From NCBI RefSeq assembly GCF_001995175.1, contig NZ_MUKN01000008.1, positions 1 to 64,000 of the forward strand: a stretch of 64,000 nucleotides of DNA, read 5' to 3'. Numbering within the stretch: the first letter of the stretch is position 1; each line of letters opens with the position of its first letter. Positions 28,460 through 37,095 of this stretch are shown in pieces. The DNA is from Rathayibacter rhapontici. GTDB taxonomy: Bacteria; Actinomycetota; Actinomycetes; Actinomycetales; Microbacteriaceae. The notes under the pieces are model-generated. The model searched no databases and had not been told where the DNA came from. It was given only the letters and a program-made list of their open reading frames with translations. Made by a program: the position numbers and the translations under genes.

Positions 28460-28854
28460 ATGAGGAGACGGATCCCCGCGGTGCTCGTGGTGGTGCTCGC
28501 CCTGGCCGGCTGCTCCGGACCCGACACCGCGGCGGCCGGGAGCACCGCCGTCGCGTTCGAGGCGGCCCTCGCGCGGGGCGACGGCGCCGCGGCGTGCGCC
28601 CTCCTCACTCCGCAGCGTCCGCGGCGCTGACGGAGCAGGAGGGGGCGGACTGCGTGCAGGCGATCGGCTCGCTCGCACTCGAGGCCGGCAGGGGCGAACC
28701 GCGCGCCCAGGCGTTCGGGCAGGGCGCGATCGTCGAGCTCGACGGCGACACCGTGTTCCTCGCGGCCAGCGGCGACGGCTGGCGCGTGCGGGCCGCGGGC
28801 TGCTCGCCGACCGGCGAGGACGCTCCGTTCGACTGCAGGATCGACGGCTCCTGA
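28460..28854 (+). CDS. Small lipoprotein (one apparent frameshift)
   Basis: Starts MRRRIPAVLVVVLALAGCSG, a clear lipoprotein signal with lipobox LAGC. After about 50 residues (FEAALARGDGAAACALLTP) the frame breaks near 28610-28625; the next frame goes on ALTEQEGADCVQAIGSLALE to the end FDCRIDGS. With one base restored it has about 131 residues. The paired cysteines and ALLTP/ALTEQE segments resemble small secreted proteins of the NTF2-like kind, but I make no firm assignment. The stop TGA overlaps the ATG of the next ORF. Confidence 0.7.
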
Positions 28855-28937
28855 TGCGCGCCGTCTTCACGGGCTGCCTCGCCGTCGTCTCGGTGGGCCT
28901 GGTCTACTTCGTCGCGCTGGGGGTGCTGCACCGGTGA
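28854..28937 (+). CDS. 27-residue single-pass membrane peptide
   Basis: ATG is fused to the preceding stop (CTGATGCGC) and its own stop (GGTGACC) overlaps the next GTG start, so it is coupled on both sides. The product, MRAVFTGC followed by LAVVSVGLVYFVALGVL and HR, is one membrane helix with a short basic start. Overlap on both sides makes a real gene likely. Function unknown; it could be a small subunit of the DUF6766 protein downstream. Confidence 0.6.
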   Translation: MRAVFTGCLAVVSVGLVYFVALGVLHR

Positions 28938-29644
28938 CCTCGCTGCTCCACGAGCCCCGCACGCGCACTCGGTCGTTCCTGCGCGACAACTCGCTGACGC
29001 TGCTCTTCGCGGCCCTGTTCCTCCTGAGCCTCGCCGGTCAGTCGATCGCGGGGCTGCTCTCGTACCGGCAGGAGCTCGAGTCCGCCGGGCTCGAGCCCGT
29101 CGGCTGGCTCCGCTACGTCACCTCGTCGAGCTTCGCGGGCGACGTCGCCGAGAACTGGCAGTCCGAGTACCTCCAGTTCTTCCTCTACATCGCCGCCACC
29201 GTCTGGTTCGTGCAGCGCGGCTCGTCCGAGTCGAAGACGGTGGACGAGCAGGGCCCGGGCACCGACGAGGAGCAGCGGGTGGGGGAGTACGCGCAGGAGT
29301 CGTCACCCGGCCCCGCGACGGCGCCGCCCGGTCCGCGCCGCTGGTTCTACTCCCACTCGCTGCTGCTCGTGATGGGTGCGATCTTCCTGGGATCGTGGTT
29401 CGCACAGTCGGTGACCGGGCAGGTCGCCTACTCGGAGCAGCAGCTGATGGACCTCGCGGCGCCGGTCTCGTACGCCGAGTACCTGACGAGCTCGGACTTC
29501 TGGAACCGCACGCTGCAGAACTGGCAGTCCGAGTTCCTCGCTGTCGGCAGCATGGCCGCGCTGTCGGTGTACCTGCGCGAACGGGGGTCACCGGAGTCGA
29601 AGGCCGTCGGGGCCCCGCACGCCGAGACGGGCGGGGCCGAGTAG
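28934..29644 (+). CDS. DUF6766-like membrane protein with internal duplication
   Basis: Membrane protein of 236 residues built of two similar halves. Each half has a helix (LLFAALFLLSLAGQSIAGLL; LLLVMGAIFLGSWFAQSVTG), a loop with YxxYLTSS/RYVTSSSF, the segment ENWQSEYLQFF or QNWQSEFLAVG, a second helix and the end RGSSESK or RGSPESK. That suggests an ancient duplication and about four helices in all. The role is unknown. GTG start overlaps the 27-residue ORF stop. Confidence 0.75.
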   Translation: MTSLLHEPRTRTRSFLRDNSLTLLFAALFLLSLAGQSIAGLLSYRQELESAGLEPVGWLRYVTSSSFAGDVAENWQSEYLQFFLYIAATVWFVQRGSSESKTVDEQGPGTDEEQRVGEYAQESSPGPATAPPGPRRWFYSHSLLLVMGAIFLGSWFAQSVTGQVAYSEQQLMDLAAPVSYAEYLTSSDFWNRTLQNWQSEFLAVGSMAALSVYLRERGSPESKAVGAPHAETGGAE

Positions 29645-29645
29645 G

Positions 29646-30068
29646 TCAGCCCGCCCAGGCGACCTCGAGGTCGAGGACCCACGTGACGCCGAAGCGGTCG
29701 CGCAGCATGCCGTAGAGCGGCGACCAGCCGGACGGGGCGAGCGGAGCGACGATGTCCGCGCCCTCGGCGAGCGACTCCCAGTAGCCCGTGAGCTCGTCGG
29801 CGTCGGTGCCGCGGACCGAGACGAAGACCGGGATCGTGCCCGGGTCGTGCGCGGTGCCGGAGCGCACGTCGAAGGCCATCACGCGGAAGCCCGCCTCCGA
29901 GACGACCTGCCCCCACGAGAGCTGGTCGGCCTCGGCCGGGTCGGTCGTGAGCTGCGCCTGGTCGTTCGTGACGGCGTCGAGCCGGCCCCCGAAGACCGAG
30001 CGGTAGAACTCGAGCGCCGCGCGGGCCTCGCCTCGGAAGTTGAGGTGCGTGGTGGTGGTGATGCTCAT
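29646..30068 (-). CDS. VOC-superfamily protein, PhnB/YdcE-like
   Basis: A 140-residue glyoxalase/bleomycin-resistance fold protein of the PhnB type: starts with HLNFRGEARAALEFYRSVFG and ends with YGMLRDRFGVTWVLDLEV, both family marks. Members are metal-dependent or non-catalytic; the substrate is unknown. It is divergent from the WYL regulator 98 bases away, a pairing often seen and suggesting control by it. Confidence 0.85.
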   Translation of the reverse strand: MSITTTTHLNFRGEARAALEFYRSVFGGRLDAVTNDQAQLTTDPAEADQLSWGQVVSEAGFRVMAFDVRSGTAHDPGTIPVFVSVRGTDADELTGYWESLAEGADIVAPLAPSGWSPLYGMLRDRFGVTWVLDLEVAWAG

Positions 30069-30166
30069 GGGATTCCCTCCGATCGGCCGGGACGTCCTCC
30101 CGGCGACGCCCACTGTGCCGGGGGATGCGGACGGATCCTGTCCTCTTCTCGATCTAGCATCGGGAC

Positions 30167-31126
30167 ATGCCCTCTCCCAGTGCGCGGATGCTCCAGCTGC
30201 TCTCGCTCCTGCAGCTGCGGCGGGACTGGCCGGGCGCAGTACTGGCGGAGCGGCTCGACACGACGCCGCGGACGGTGCGGCGCGACGTCGACCGGCTGCG
30301 GGGGATGGGCTACCGGATCCGCGGGACGAAGGGGCCCGACGGCGGCTACCGGCTCGAGGCGGGGTCCGAGCTGCCGCCCCTCCTCCTCGACGACGAGCAG
30401 GCGCTGGCGCTCGCCGTGGCGCTGCGCTCGGCCTCGGCGACCGGCACCGGGCTCGAGGAGGCGTCGGCGCGAGCCCTCGCGACCCTTCGGCAGGTGCTGC
30501 CGACGCGGCTGGCGCAGCGGCTGGACGCGCTGCGGTTCACGACGGCGCCGGTGCCGGGGCCGACGGTCGCGCCCGAGGTGCTCGTCTCGGTCTCGGCGGC
30601 CGTGCGGGCGTCGGAGGTGCTCCGGTTCGCGTACGCGGGCGCCGGCTCGGACGGGCGGCGGCGGGTGGAGCCGCACCACCTGGTGGCGCGGCAGGGGCGC
30701 TGGTACGTGATCGCGTTCGATCTCGACCGGGACGACTGGCGGGTGTTCCGCGCCGACCGCGTCTCGGATCCGGAGTCGACGCGGCGGCGCTTCGAGCGCC
30801 GGCCGGTGCCGGGCGGCACTGCGGCGGCGCTCCTCTCGGCGCGGTTCCGCGGGTCGGACGACGGCCCGTGGCCGTGCGTGGGGAGCGCGGTGCTGCGCAT
30901 GCCGGCCGCCGCGGTGCTGCCGTTCGCCGAGGAGGTCGAGGACCTCGGCGACGGAAGCTGCCGCGTCACGGCCGGATCGTGGTCCTGGGAGGCGCTCGCC
31001 GCCTCCTTCGGGCGCTTCGGCGTGGACGTGGAGGGGGCGCGGCCGGTGGAGTTGGTGGCGGCGTTCGGCGTGCTCGCGGGGCGGTTCGCGGCGGTGGGCG
31101 CTCCGGAGGCTCCACCCGAGGGCTGA
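30167..31126 (+). CDS. YafY-type transcriptional regulator with WYL domain
   Basis: Regulator of 319 residues with an N-terminal HTH_11 winged helix (LLSLLQLRRDWPGAVLAERL and TTPRTVRRDVDRLRGMGY) and a C-terminal WYL domain near residues 140-210 (FAYAGAGSDGRRRVEPHHLV, GRWYVIAFDLDRDDWRVFR). It probably controls itself and the divergent VOC gene in response to an unknown ligand. Confidence 0.88.
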   Translation: MPSPSARMLQLLSLLQLRRDWPGAVLAERLDTTPRTVRRDVDRLRGMGYRIRGTKGPDGGYRLEAGSELPPLLLDDEQALALAVALRSASATGTGLEEASARALATLRQVLPTRLAQRLDALRFTTAPVPGPTVAPEVLVSVSAAVRASEVLRFAYAGAGSDGRRRVEPHHLVARQGRWYVIAFDLDRDDWRVFRADRVSDPESTRRRFERRPVPGGTAAALLSARFRGSDDGPWPCVGSAVLRMPAAAVLPFAEEVEDLGDGSCRVTAGSWSWEALAASFGRFGVDVEGARPVELVAAFGVLAGRFAAVGAPEAPPEG

Positions 31127-31154
31127 CCCCGGGCCGAGCGCTCCGGAGCGGAAC

Positions 31155-32636
31155 TCACTCGGAGGCCGCGTGCCCCTCGTAGCTCAGCGACTCCAGCACC
31201 GTCGCTCCGATCAGCGACTGCAGCCCCAGCACCCGCCCGGTGAACCCGCCTGCGACCTCGGTCGAGAGGTATCGGCCGTCCAGCACGGCGAGGCGCTCGT
31301 ACCCGCCGACGTCCTCGACCCCCAGTTCGATGTCGTCGGGACCGCCCGCGGCGGCGGCGACGCTGGCAAGCGCCAGGGTGATCGGGCCGGGGGTGCGATC
31401 GCGGCGGGCGACCGAGGATTCCAGGGGTCCGATCCGGGCTCGCGCCGAGACTCCGGTCGCGTCCGCATCGATCCCGTACCAGTGCGCATCGTCCAGCCGC
31501 AGCAGGAAGCGGAACGAGCCCTCGCCCGGGTCGATGCGGCAGCGGGCGCGCCAGTGCTGGTCAGGGATCCGCGTCGCGAGCATGCCGCTGGATCCGTCGG
31601 CCTCGATCGTCGCGACGAGCTCGGTGCGTCCGTCCGACGCCTGCAGCACCCGCTGCGGGACCGTGTTCGGCGACACCCAGCGCGGCCCGAGTGGCAGCGC
31701 GAACGACTCCGTGAAGGAGTGGTCGACGGGAGCCCCCGTGAACCGGTCCGGCACGACGACGGGCCAGTCGTCGACCCAGTCGACTCCCGCCAGGAACGTC
31801 TCGCGGCCGTTGACGTGGAACATCGGCGTGATCCCGCGAGGCCGCACCCCGAGGAACACCATCGCCCACTCCCCGTCCGGGCCCTCGACCAGGTCGGCGT
31901 GACCGGTGTTCTGCACGGGCAGCGTCGTGCTCCGGTGGGTCAGGATCGGATTCGCGGGGTCGCCCTCGAACGGGCCCGAGATGCTCCGGGACCGCGAGAT
32001 CGAGGCGCAGTGCCCCCGCTCCGTGCCGCCCTCGGCGACCAGCAGGTACCACCACCCGCCGCGGGAGTAGAGGTGCGGAGCCTCCGGGAACGCGAGGCCG
32101 GTGCCCGACCAGACCGATCGCGGCGCTTCGAGCAGCATCCCGGTCGTCGTGTCGAGGCGCGCCTGCACGATCCCTGACAGCGGACCCGTGCCGCACCAGG
32201 TCAGGACGCAGGTCCCGTCCTCGTCCCACGCCAGGTCCGGATCGATCCCCGGGGCGCCGACGACCCGCACCGGGTCCGACCAGGGGCCGCTCGCCTCCGT
32301 CGCGGTCACGATCAGATGTCCCGAGCCCGGGCCCGACACGTCGGTGGTGATCATCCAGAACCGGCCGTCGTGGTGGCGCAGCGTCGGTGCGTAGATGCCG
32401 CGGCTGCCGCCTCCGCCCGGGGCAAGCTGCGACGGCCGGTCGAGGACGTTGCCCAGCAGCGACCACGACCGCAGATCACGGCTGCGCAGGATCGGCACAC
32501 CCGGGAAGTACTCGAAGGAGGAGGTGACGAGGAAGTAGTCCTTGCCGACGCGGCAGATGCTCGGATCCGGATGGAACCCCGGCACGATCGGCGCCTGCGT
32601 CGTGGTGAGGGCGGGAGCGTTCTCGAGGAGGGTCAC
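31155..32636 (-). CDS. Family 43 glycoside hydrolase (beta-xylosidase / arabinofuranosidase type)
   Basis: Intracellular enzyme of 493 residues. The GH43 five-bladed propeller shows PGFHPDPSICRVGKDYFLV (catalytic base Asp), APGIDPDLAWDEDG and the acid Glu in AFPEAPHLYSRGG; a beta-sandwich domain of about 190 residues follows, as in xylosidases of this group. No signal peptide, so it works on imported oligosaccharides. The GTG start overlaps the permease stop, so it is the last gene of the second importer operon. Whether it removes xylose or arabinose cannot be decided. Confidence 0.9.
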   Translation of the reverse strand: MTLLENAPALTTTQAPIVPGFHPDPSICRVGKDYFLVTSSFEYFPGVPILRSRDLRSWSLLGNVLDRPSQLAPGGGGSRGIYAPTLRHHDGRFWMITTDVSGPGSGHLIVTATEASGPWSDPVRVVGAPGIDPDLAWDEDGTCVLTWCGTGPLSGIVQARLDTTTGMLLEAPRSVWSGTGLAFPEAPHLYSRGGWWYLLVAEGGTERGHCASISRSRSISGPFEGDPANPILTHRSTTLPVQNTGHADLVEGPDGEWAMVFLGVRPRGITPMFHVNGRETFLAGVDWVDDWPVVVPDRFTGAPVDHSFTESFALPLGPRWVSPNTVPQRVLQASDGRTELVATIEADGSSGMLATRIPDQHWRARCRIDPGEGSFRFLLRLDDAHWYGIDADATGVSARARIGPLESSVARRDRTPGPITLALASVAAAAGGPDDIELGVEDVGGYERLAVLDGRYLSTEVAGGFTGRVLGLQSLIGATVLESLSYEGHAASE

Positions 32637-33549
32637 TTGATCCCCACCGCCGCGATGCCCTGGATGAAGTAGCGCTGCAGCGCGACGAAGAGCAGCAGGA
32701 TCGGCGTCAGCACGAGCACGGATCCGGCCAGCAGGATCCCGTAGTTCGTGGCGTTCTGGCCGGTCGAGTAGAGCGAGAGGGCGACCGGGAGCGTGTACAT
32801 GTCCTCGGACTGCGCGGCGACGAGCGGCCAGAGGAAGTTGTTCCACGAGCCCAGGAAGGTCAGGATCGCGAGGGTCGCGAGCGCCGGGCCGCACAGGGGG
32901 AGGACGATGCGGGTGAAGATCCGCACCTCACCCGCTCCGTCGATCCGCGCGGCCTCGAGCAGGGCGTCGGGGATCCCCATGATGAACTGCCGCATCAGGA
33001 ACACCCCCATCGGCCCGGCCAGGAACGGGAGGATCAGCGCCGCGTACGTGCTGATCAGCCCGAGCTTGCTGACGACGACGAAGAGCGGGATGAAGGTGAC
33101 GATGCCGGGCACCATCAGCGTGATCATCACGAGCGCGAAGATCACCTTCTTGCCGGCGAAGTCGATCTTGGCGAGCACGTAGCCGACCATCGAGCAGAAC
33201 AGCAGATTGCCCAGCACGGTGAACAGCGCCACGACGGTGCTGTTCACGAAGAACCGCCCGATGTCGAGGCGGGTGAACCACGCGACGAGGTTGTCGAGCG
33301 TCGCGTCCTCGGGCCACCAGGTGATCGGGCGCTGCAGCAGCTCGGCGTTCGTCTTGAACGCGCCGAGGAACATCCAGACGAACGGAGTGAGGGTCACGAC
33401 CAGCGCGATGACCAGCACCGCGTAGGTCAGCATCCGACCGGGGCGGATCGGACGGCGGCGGCGGACCGGCTCCGGCACGCGCTCGGGCGCCGGTCGGGCG
33501 AGGCTCCGAGCGGAGCGGTCCGCGGGGCGCGGACGGGGGTGGTGGTCAT
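32633..33549 (-). CDS. Sugar ABC importer permease, MalG type (GH43 operon; one apparent frameshift)
   Basis: Permease with six helices and the EAA loop LEAARIDGAGEVRIFTRIVL. The longest frame starts at a GTG at 33478 with no ribosome-binding site. An ATG at 33549, preceded by AAGGA and four bases past the upstream stop, reads MTTTPVRAPRTAPLGASPDR and joins this frame if one base is added near 33478-33481, giving 305 residues. I take that as the real start. Its stop overlaps the GH43 gene. Confidence 0.85.
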
Positions 33550-33553
33550 GGCG

Positions 33554-34495
33554 TCAGTCCTTGGATCGGAAGGCGCGGAACTGCACGAGGCTCAGCAGCG
33601 CGATGGCGACGAAGAGGATGTAGCTCGAGGCGGAGGCGAGACCGAAGTTGCCGAACCCGAACTGGTTGTAGGTGAAGTAGCTGATCGACAGCGTCGAGTC
33701 CAGCGGCCCGCCCTTGGTCATCACGAACGGCTCCTCGAAGAACTGCAGGAAGCCGACCGACAGCAGCACCGCGCCCAGGAGGAGGGTCGGCCGCAGGATC
33801 GGCAGGGTCACCCGGACGAAGCGCTGCCACGGGTTCGCCCCGTCCACCTCGGCCGCTTCGAGCACATCCTGCGGCACGTTCTGCAGGCCGGCGAGGAAGA
33901 GCACCATCAGCGTCCCGACGCTGCGCCAGACCGCCATCAGGATCATCGCCGGCATGGCCCAGGCGGGATCGCCGAGCCAGTTGGGACCGGTGATGCCGAT
34001 CGCTCCGAGCGCCGTGTTGAGGAGCCCGTCGGGCTGGAGGATGAACCGCCACACGACCGCGACCGCGACGATGCTCGTCACGACCGGCGCGTAGAAGCCC
34101 ACGCGGAACGCGGTGCGGAAGCGGGTGATGCCGCTGTTGAGCGCTACGGCCAGCGCCAGCGCGATGACCATCGTCAGTGGGATGCCGACGGAGACGAAGT
34201 AGAGGGTGTTCACGAGCGAGCGGAGGAACCGCGGCGTCGACAGCAGCGTCGTGAACTGCTCGAGGCCCACGAAGTCCACGCCGAACGGAGTCGCGATGTC
34301 GCGGTTCGTGAAGTCGGTGAACGACATCCCGAGCGACGCCAGGAGCGGGAACACCATGAAGACCGCGAAGGAGGCCAGGAAGGGCAGCGCGAAGAGGTAC
34401 GCCACCACCGTGGCGCGCCTGCGGGCGGGGTTCCGTCGGCGGTCGCCGACGCGCAGGGCGCCGGCGACCGCCGCGGGTGACTGGACGGACGTCAC
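33554..34495 (-). CDS. Sugar ABC importer permease, MalF type (GH43 operon)
   Basis: Permease of 313 residues with helices starting ATVVAYLFALPFLASFAVFM, the EAA loop LEAAEVDGANPWQRFVRVTL and the family motif TKGGPLDSTLSISYFTY. The GTG start overlaps the binding-protein stop by four bases. It is part of the importer that feeds the GH43 enzyme and has no local ATPase. Confidence 0.92.
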   Translation of the reverse strand: MTSVQSPAAVAGALRVGDRRRNPARRRATVVAYLFALPFLASFAVFMVFPLLASLGMSFTDFTNRDIATPFGVDFVGLEQFTTLLSTPRFLRSLVNTLYFVSVGIPLTMVIALALAVALNSGITRFRTAFRVGFYAPVVTSIVAVAVVWRFILQPDGLLNTALGAIGITGPNWLGDPAWAMPAMILMAVWRSVGTLMVLFLAGLQNVPQDVLEAAEVDGANPWQRFVRVTLPILRPTLLLGAVLLSVGFLQFFEEPFVMTKGGPLDSTLSISYFTYNQFGFGNFGLASASSYILFVAIALLSLVQFRAFRSKD

Positions 34496-35775
34496 TGCCC
34501 GGTGCCCATCGCGTCCGCGGTCTCCTGGAGCGAGGCGAGGGCCTCGGCCGGGTCGGCGCCTCCGCGGTACACCTGCTCGATCAGGGTGTCGGCGGCCGCC
34601 GAGATCTCGGGCCAGACCGTCAGCGCGGGCAGACCGCGCACGTCCTTCAGCTGCTCGCCGAAGACCGCGACGCGCGGGTCCTCGGTGAGCGCCTGGTCCT
34701 CCCAGGCCGAGGTCTGCGAGGGCAGGTCGCCGACGAGCTCGAACCACTCGGTCTGCGTCGACGGCTCGGACAGCCACTGGATCAGCTTCCAGGCGGCCTC
34801 CTTGTTCTCCGACTCCTCGAAGACGGCCAGGTTGGCGCCGGCGATGAGCGACGTGCCGCTCGTGCCCACGGGCATCGGCGCGACCGAGAACTTGTCCTCG
34901 AAGCCGGGACCGCCCGCCTCCATGATCTGCCCGACGTCCCACGGGCCGCTCATCATCATGGGAACGGTTCCGGCGACGAGGTCGGCCGACGGGCCCGTCG
35001 TCGCGTCCGGGTTCTTCGAGGCGATGCCCTCGTCGAAGAAGCTCTTGAGGTAGGTGACCGCCTCGATCATCTCGGGGGAGTCGAGCGTCCACTCGGTGCC
35101 GTCGTCGTTCTGCAGCTCCGCGCCCTGCGACCAGGCGAAGGGCATGCCCGAGAGGAACGCGTTCCAGCCGCCCGAGGGCAGCGCGACGCCGTACTGCGCG
35201 CCGTTGTCCTGGTAGGCCTTCGCCAGGGCTTTGAAGCCCTCGAAGTCGGTCGGGAACGAGTCGAAGCCCGCTTCCTCCATCAGGTCGGTGCGGTAGAAGA
35301 TCGCGCGGGTCTCGACGTACCACGGCACGCCGAGGACCGCGTCGCCGATCTCGGTCGAGGCGACCGCGCCCGGGAACATCCCGGAGGTGTCGATCTCGTC
35401 CGGCACGGGGGAGAGGGCGTCCGAGAACGTCGGCATCCAGTCCGAGCCGAGCATGCCGATGTCCGGGGTGTTCCCGCCCGCGATCGCGGTCTGGTACTTG
35501 CTCTGCGCCGAGTCCCACGGCACGGCCGTGACGGTCACGTCGAGGTCGGGGTTCTGCTCCTCGAACTCCTCCAGGAGCTCGGGCAGCGCCTCGCCCTCGG
35601 TGCCCTGGGCCCAGATGGTGAGCTCGCCGGTGGCGGGTCCGTCGGAGAGGCCGACGGCCTCGCCCGCGGCGGTCGCGGTGCCGTCGCCGCGGCCGCATCC
35701 GGTCAGCAGCAGAGCACCGGTCGCGAGCACCGCGAGCCCGGCGAGGGTGGAGCGCCTGGGGGTTCGGATCATCAT
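34492..35775 (-). CDS. ABC sugar-binding lipoprotein, family 1 (GH43 operon)
   Basis: Binding protein of 427 residues. Signal peptide MMIRTPRRSTLAGLAVLATG with lipobox LLTGC at about 27, then ELTIWAQGTEGEALPELLEE, PDIGMLGSDWMPTFSDA and VPWYVETRAIFYRTDLMEEA, all usual for family 1. It heads the operon of two permeases and GH43. A LacI-type operator lies 67 bases upstream. Likely ligand: a xylo- or arabino-oligosaccharide, by context only. Confidence 0.9.
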   Translation of the reverse strand: MMIRTPRRSTLAGLAVLATGALLLTGCGRGDGTATAAGEAVGLSDGPATGELTIWAQGTEGEALPELLEEFEEQNPDLDVTVTAVPWDSAQSKYQTAIAGGNTPDIGMLGSDWMPTFSDALSPVPDEIDTSGMFPGAVASTEIGDAVLGVPWYVETRAIFYRTDLMEEAGFDSFPTDFEGFKALAKAYQDNGAQYGVALPSGGWNAFLSGMPFAWSQGAELQNDDGTEWTLDSPEMIEAVTYLKSFFDEGIASKNPDATTGPSADLVAGTVPMMMSGPWDVGQIMEAGGPGFEDKFSVAPMPVGTSGTSLIAGANLAVFEESENKEAAWKLIQWLSEPSTQTEWFELVGDLPSQTSAWEDQALTEDPRVAVFGEQLKDVRGLPALTVWPEISAAADTLIEQVYRGGADPAEALASLQETADAMGTGQ

Positions 35776-35842
35776 CGTTCCTGTCTCGGGAGCCGCGTCG
35801 CTCCCGGTCGCTGTGGTGGGGACGGGAAGCCCGTCGTGAAGA

Positions 35843-35858
35843 ATCTAAGCGCTTTGAT
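35843..35858. promoter_or_regulatory. LacI-type operator before the GH43 importer operon
   Basis: ATCTAAGCGCTTTGAT is a 16-bp palindrome with one mismatch and the central AAGCGCTT typical of LacI-family sites. It is upstream of the binding-protein gene and just downstream of the adjacent LacI gene, which should bind it. Confidence 0.7.
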
Positions 35859-35895
35859 TTTCGAGCGCAAGAGCAGGATCGGACACCGCGAGCGC

Positions 35896-36951
35896 TCAGG
35901 GGCAGCCGCAGCTCCGACGGATCGAGACGGTCGCCTCGAGGGCGGCGGCCGGAGCGGAGTCGACCGTGCCGAGCACCGCGAGCAGGGCGGCCACGGCCGC
36001 GCGCCCGATCTGCTCCATCGGCTGCACGACCGTGCTCACCGGCGGGTCCGCGAGCCGTCCCGCCACGATCCCGTCGAACCCGGTGACGGCGATGTCCTCG
36101 GGCACCCGGAGCCCGGCGAGGCGGAGCCGGTCGAGCACGACCACCGCCTCCTGGTCGGTCGAGCAGACGATCGCCTCGGGTGGCGCGCCGAGCAGCTCGG
36201 CGAGCGAGTCGAGGGTCGCCTCGGCGAAGCCCGGGCGGCTGGGCCGCGGCTGCTCGGGGGCGAGCCCCGCGCCGGTCAGCGCGTCGACGTAGCCGTCGTA
36301 GCGCTGCTGGAACTCGGGCAGGGAGGTGTCGCCGAGGTAGGCGATCCGCCGCAGGCCGTGCACCGAGATCAGGTGCGCGACGAGATCGCGCATGCCCGAG
36401 CGGTTGTCGACCGGCACCGTGCCGACTCCCTCCACCCGCTCCTGCCCACCGAGCTCGACGACGGGCAGCCGGGTCGAGAGCGAGCGCAGCACGTCGGACT
36501 CGAGCGCGCCGGCGAAGCTGATCAGCCCGTCGACCCGCCCGGCGATGTCGGTGACGGAGGGGGCGTGGCCGGTGCGGCCGCCGCCGCCGATCATCAGGGC
36601 GAGCCCGCGGTCCCAGCACTCCAGCTGCACGCCGCGCTGCACCTCGTCGACGTAGAGGGGGAAGAGCCTCGCGTCGTCGTTCGCCGACGGATGCGGCCGC
36701 TCGTCGCCTCGGACGTGGAAGGACTGGTCGACGAAGTAGTCGAAGGAGTAGAGCCCGATGGCGCCGGTGCGCCCCTTCGCCAGCCCTCTGGCACTGGCGC
36801 TGGGGATGTAGCCCAGCTCGTCCGCCGCCGCGAGAACGCCTTCGAGGGTCGCGGTCTTGACCCGGTGCGGCTGCGAGAAGGCGAACGAGACGGTCGCGAT
36901 CGAGACGCCGGCGCGGGCGGCGACGTCGTACACGGTCGGGCGCTTCCTCAC
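35896..36951 (-). CDS. LacI-family transcriptional regulator (GH43 operon)
   Basis: Repressor of 351 residues with the LacI headpiece (TVYDVAARAGVSIATVSFAF) and hinge region (SASARGLAKGRTGAIGLYS), then a sugar-binding core (GRVDGLISFAGALESDVLRS, STDQEAVVVLDRLRLAGLRV, DIAVTGFDGIVAG) and an unusual Cys-containing end RRSCGCP. Starts at GTG. It precedes the GH43 importer operon on the same strand and is its expected repressor. Confidence 0.9.
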   Translation of the reverse strand: MRKRPTVYDVAARAGVSIATVSFAFSQPHRVKTATLEGVLAAADELGYIPSASARGLAKGRTGAIGLYSFDYFVDQSFHVRGDERPHPSANDDARLFPLYVDEVQRGVQLECWDRGLALMIGGGGRTGHAPSVTDIAGRVDGLISFAGALESDVLRSLSTRLPVVELGGQERVEGVGTVPVDNRSGMRDLVAHLISVHGLRRIAYLGDTSLPEFQQRYDGYVDALTGAGLAPEQPRPSRPGFAEATLDSLAELLGAPPEAIVCSTDQEAVVVLDRLRLAGLRVPEDIAVTGFDGIVAGRLADPPVSTVVQPMEQIGRAAVAALLAVLGTVDSAPAAALEATVSIRRSCGCP

Positions 36952-37032
36952 GACTCCTCCTTCGCGCCCGGGGAGGGCGGTACGAGCTACGAGCTTAGGA
37001 GCGGCGGTGCGGGCGCGCGTCCACCGCCCCGA

Positions 37033-37081
37033 ACGACGGCGTCCCCCTCCCCGAGAACTGGGGAGAGGGGGACGCCGTCGT
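37033..37081 (-). terminator. Strong terminator of the galactoside importer operon
   Basis: ACGACGGCGTCCCCCT (37033-37048) pairs exactly with AGGGGGACGCCGTCGT (37066-37081), extended inward by CCCC/GGGG around a GAGAACT loop. It begins 15 bases past the stop of the binding-protein gene that ends the operon. Confidence 0.9.
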
Positions 37082-37095
37082 GCGGAGCCGTCCGA

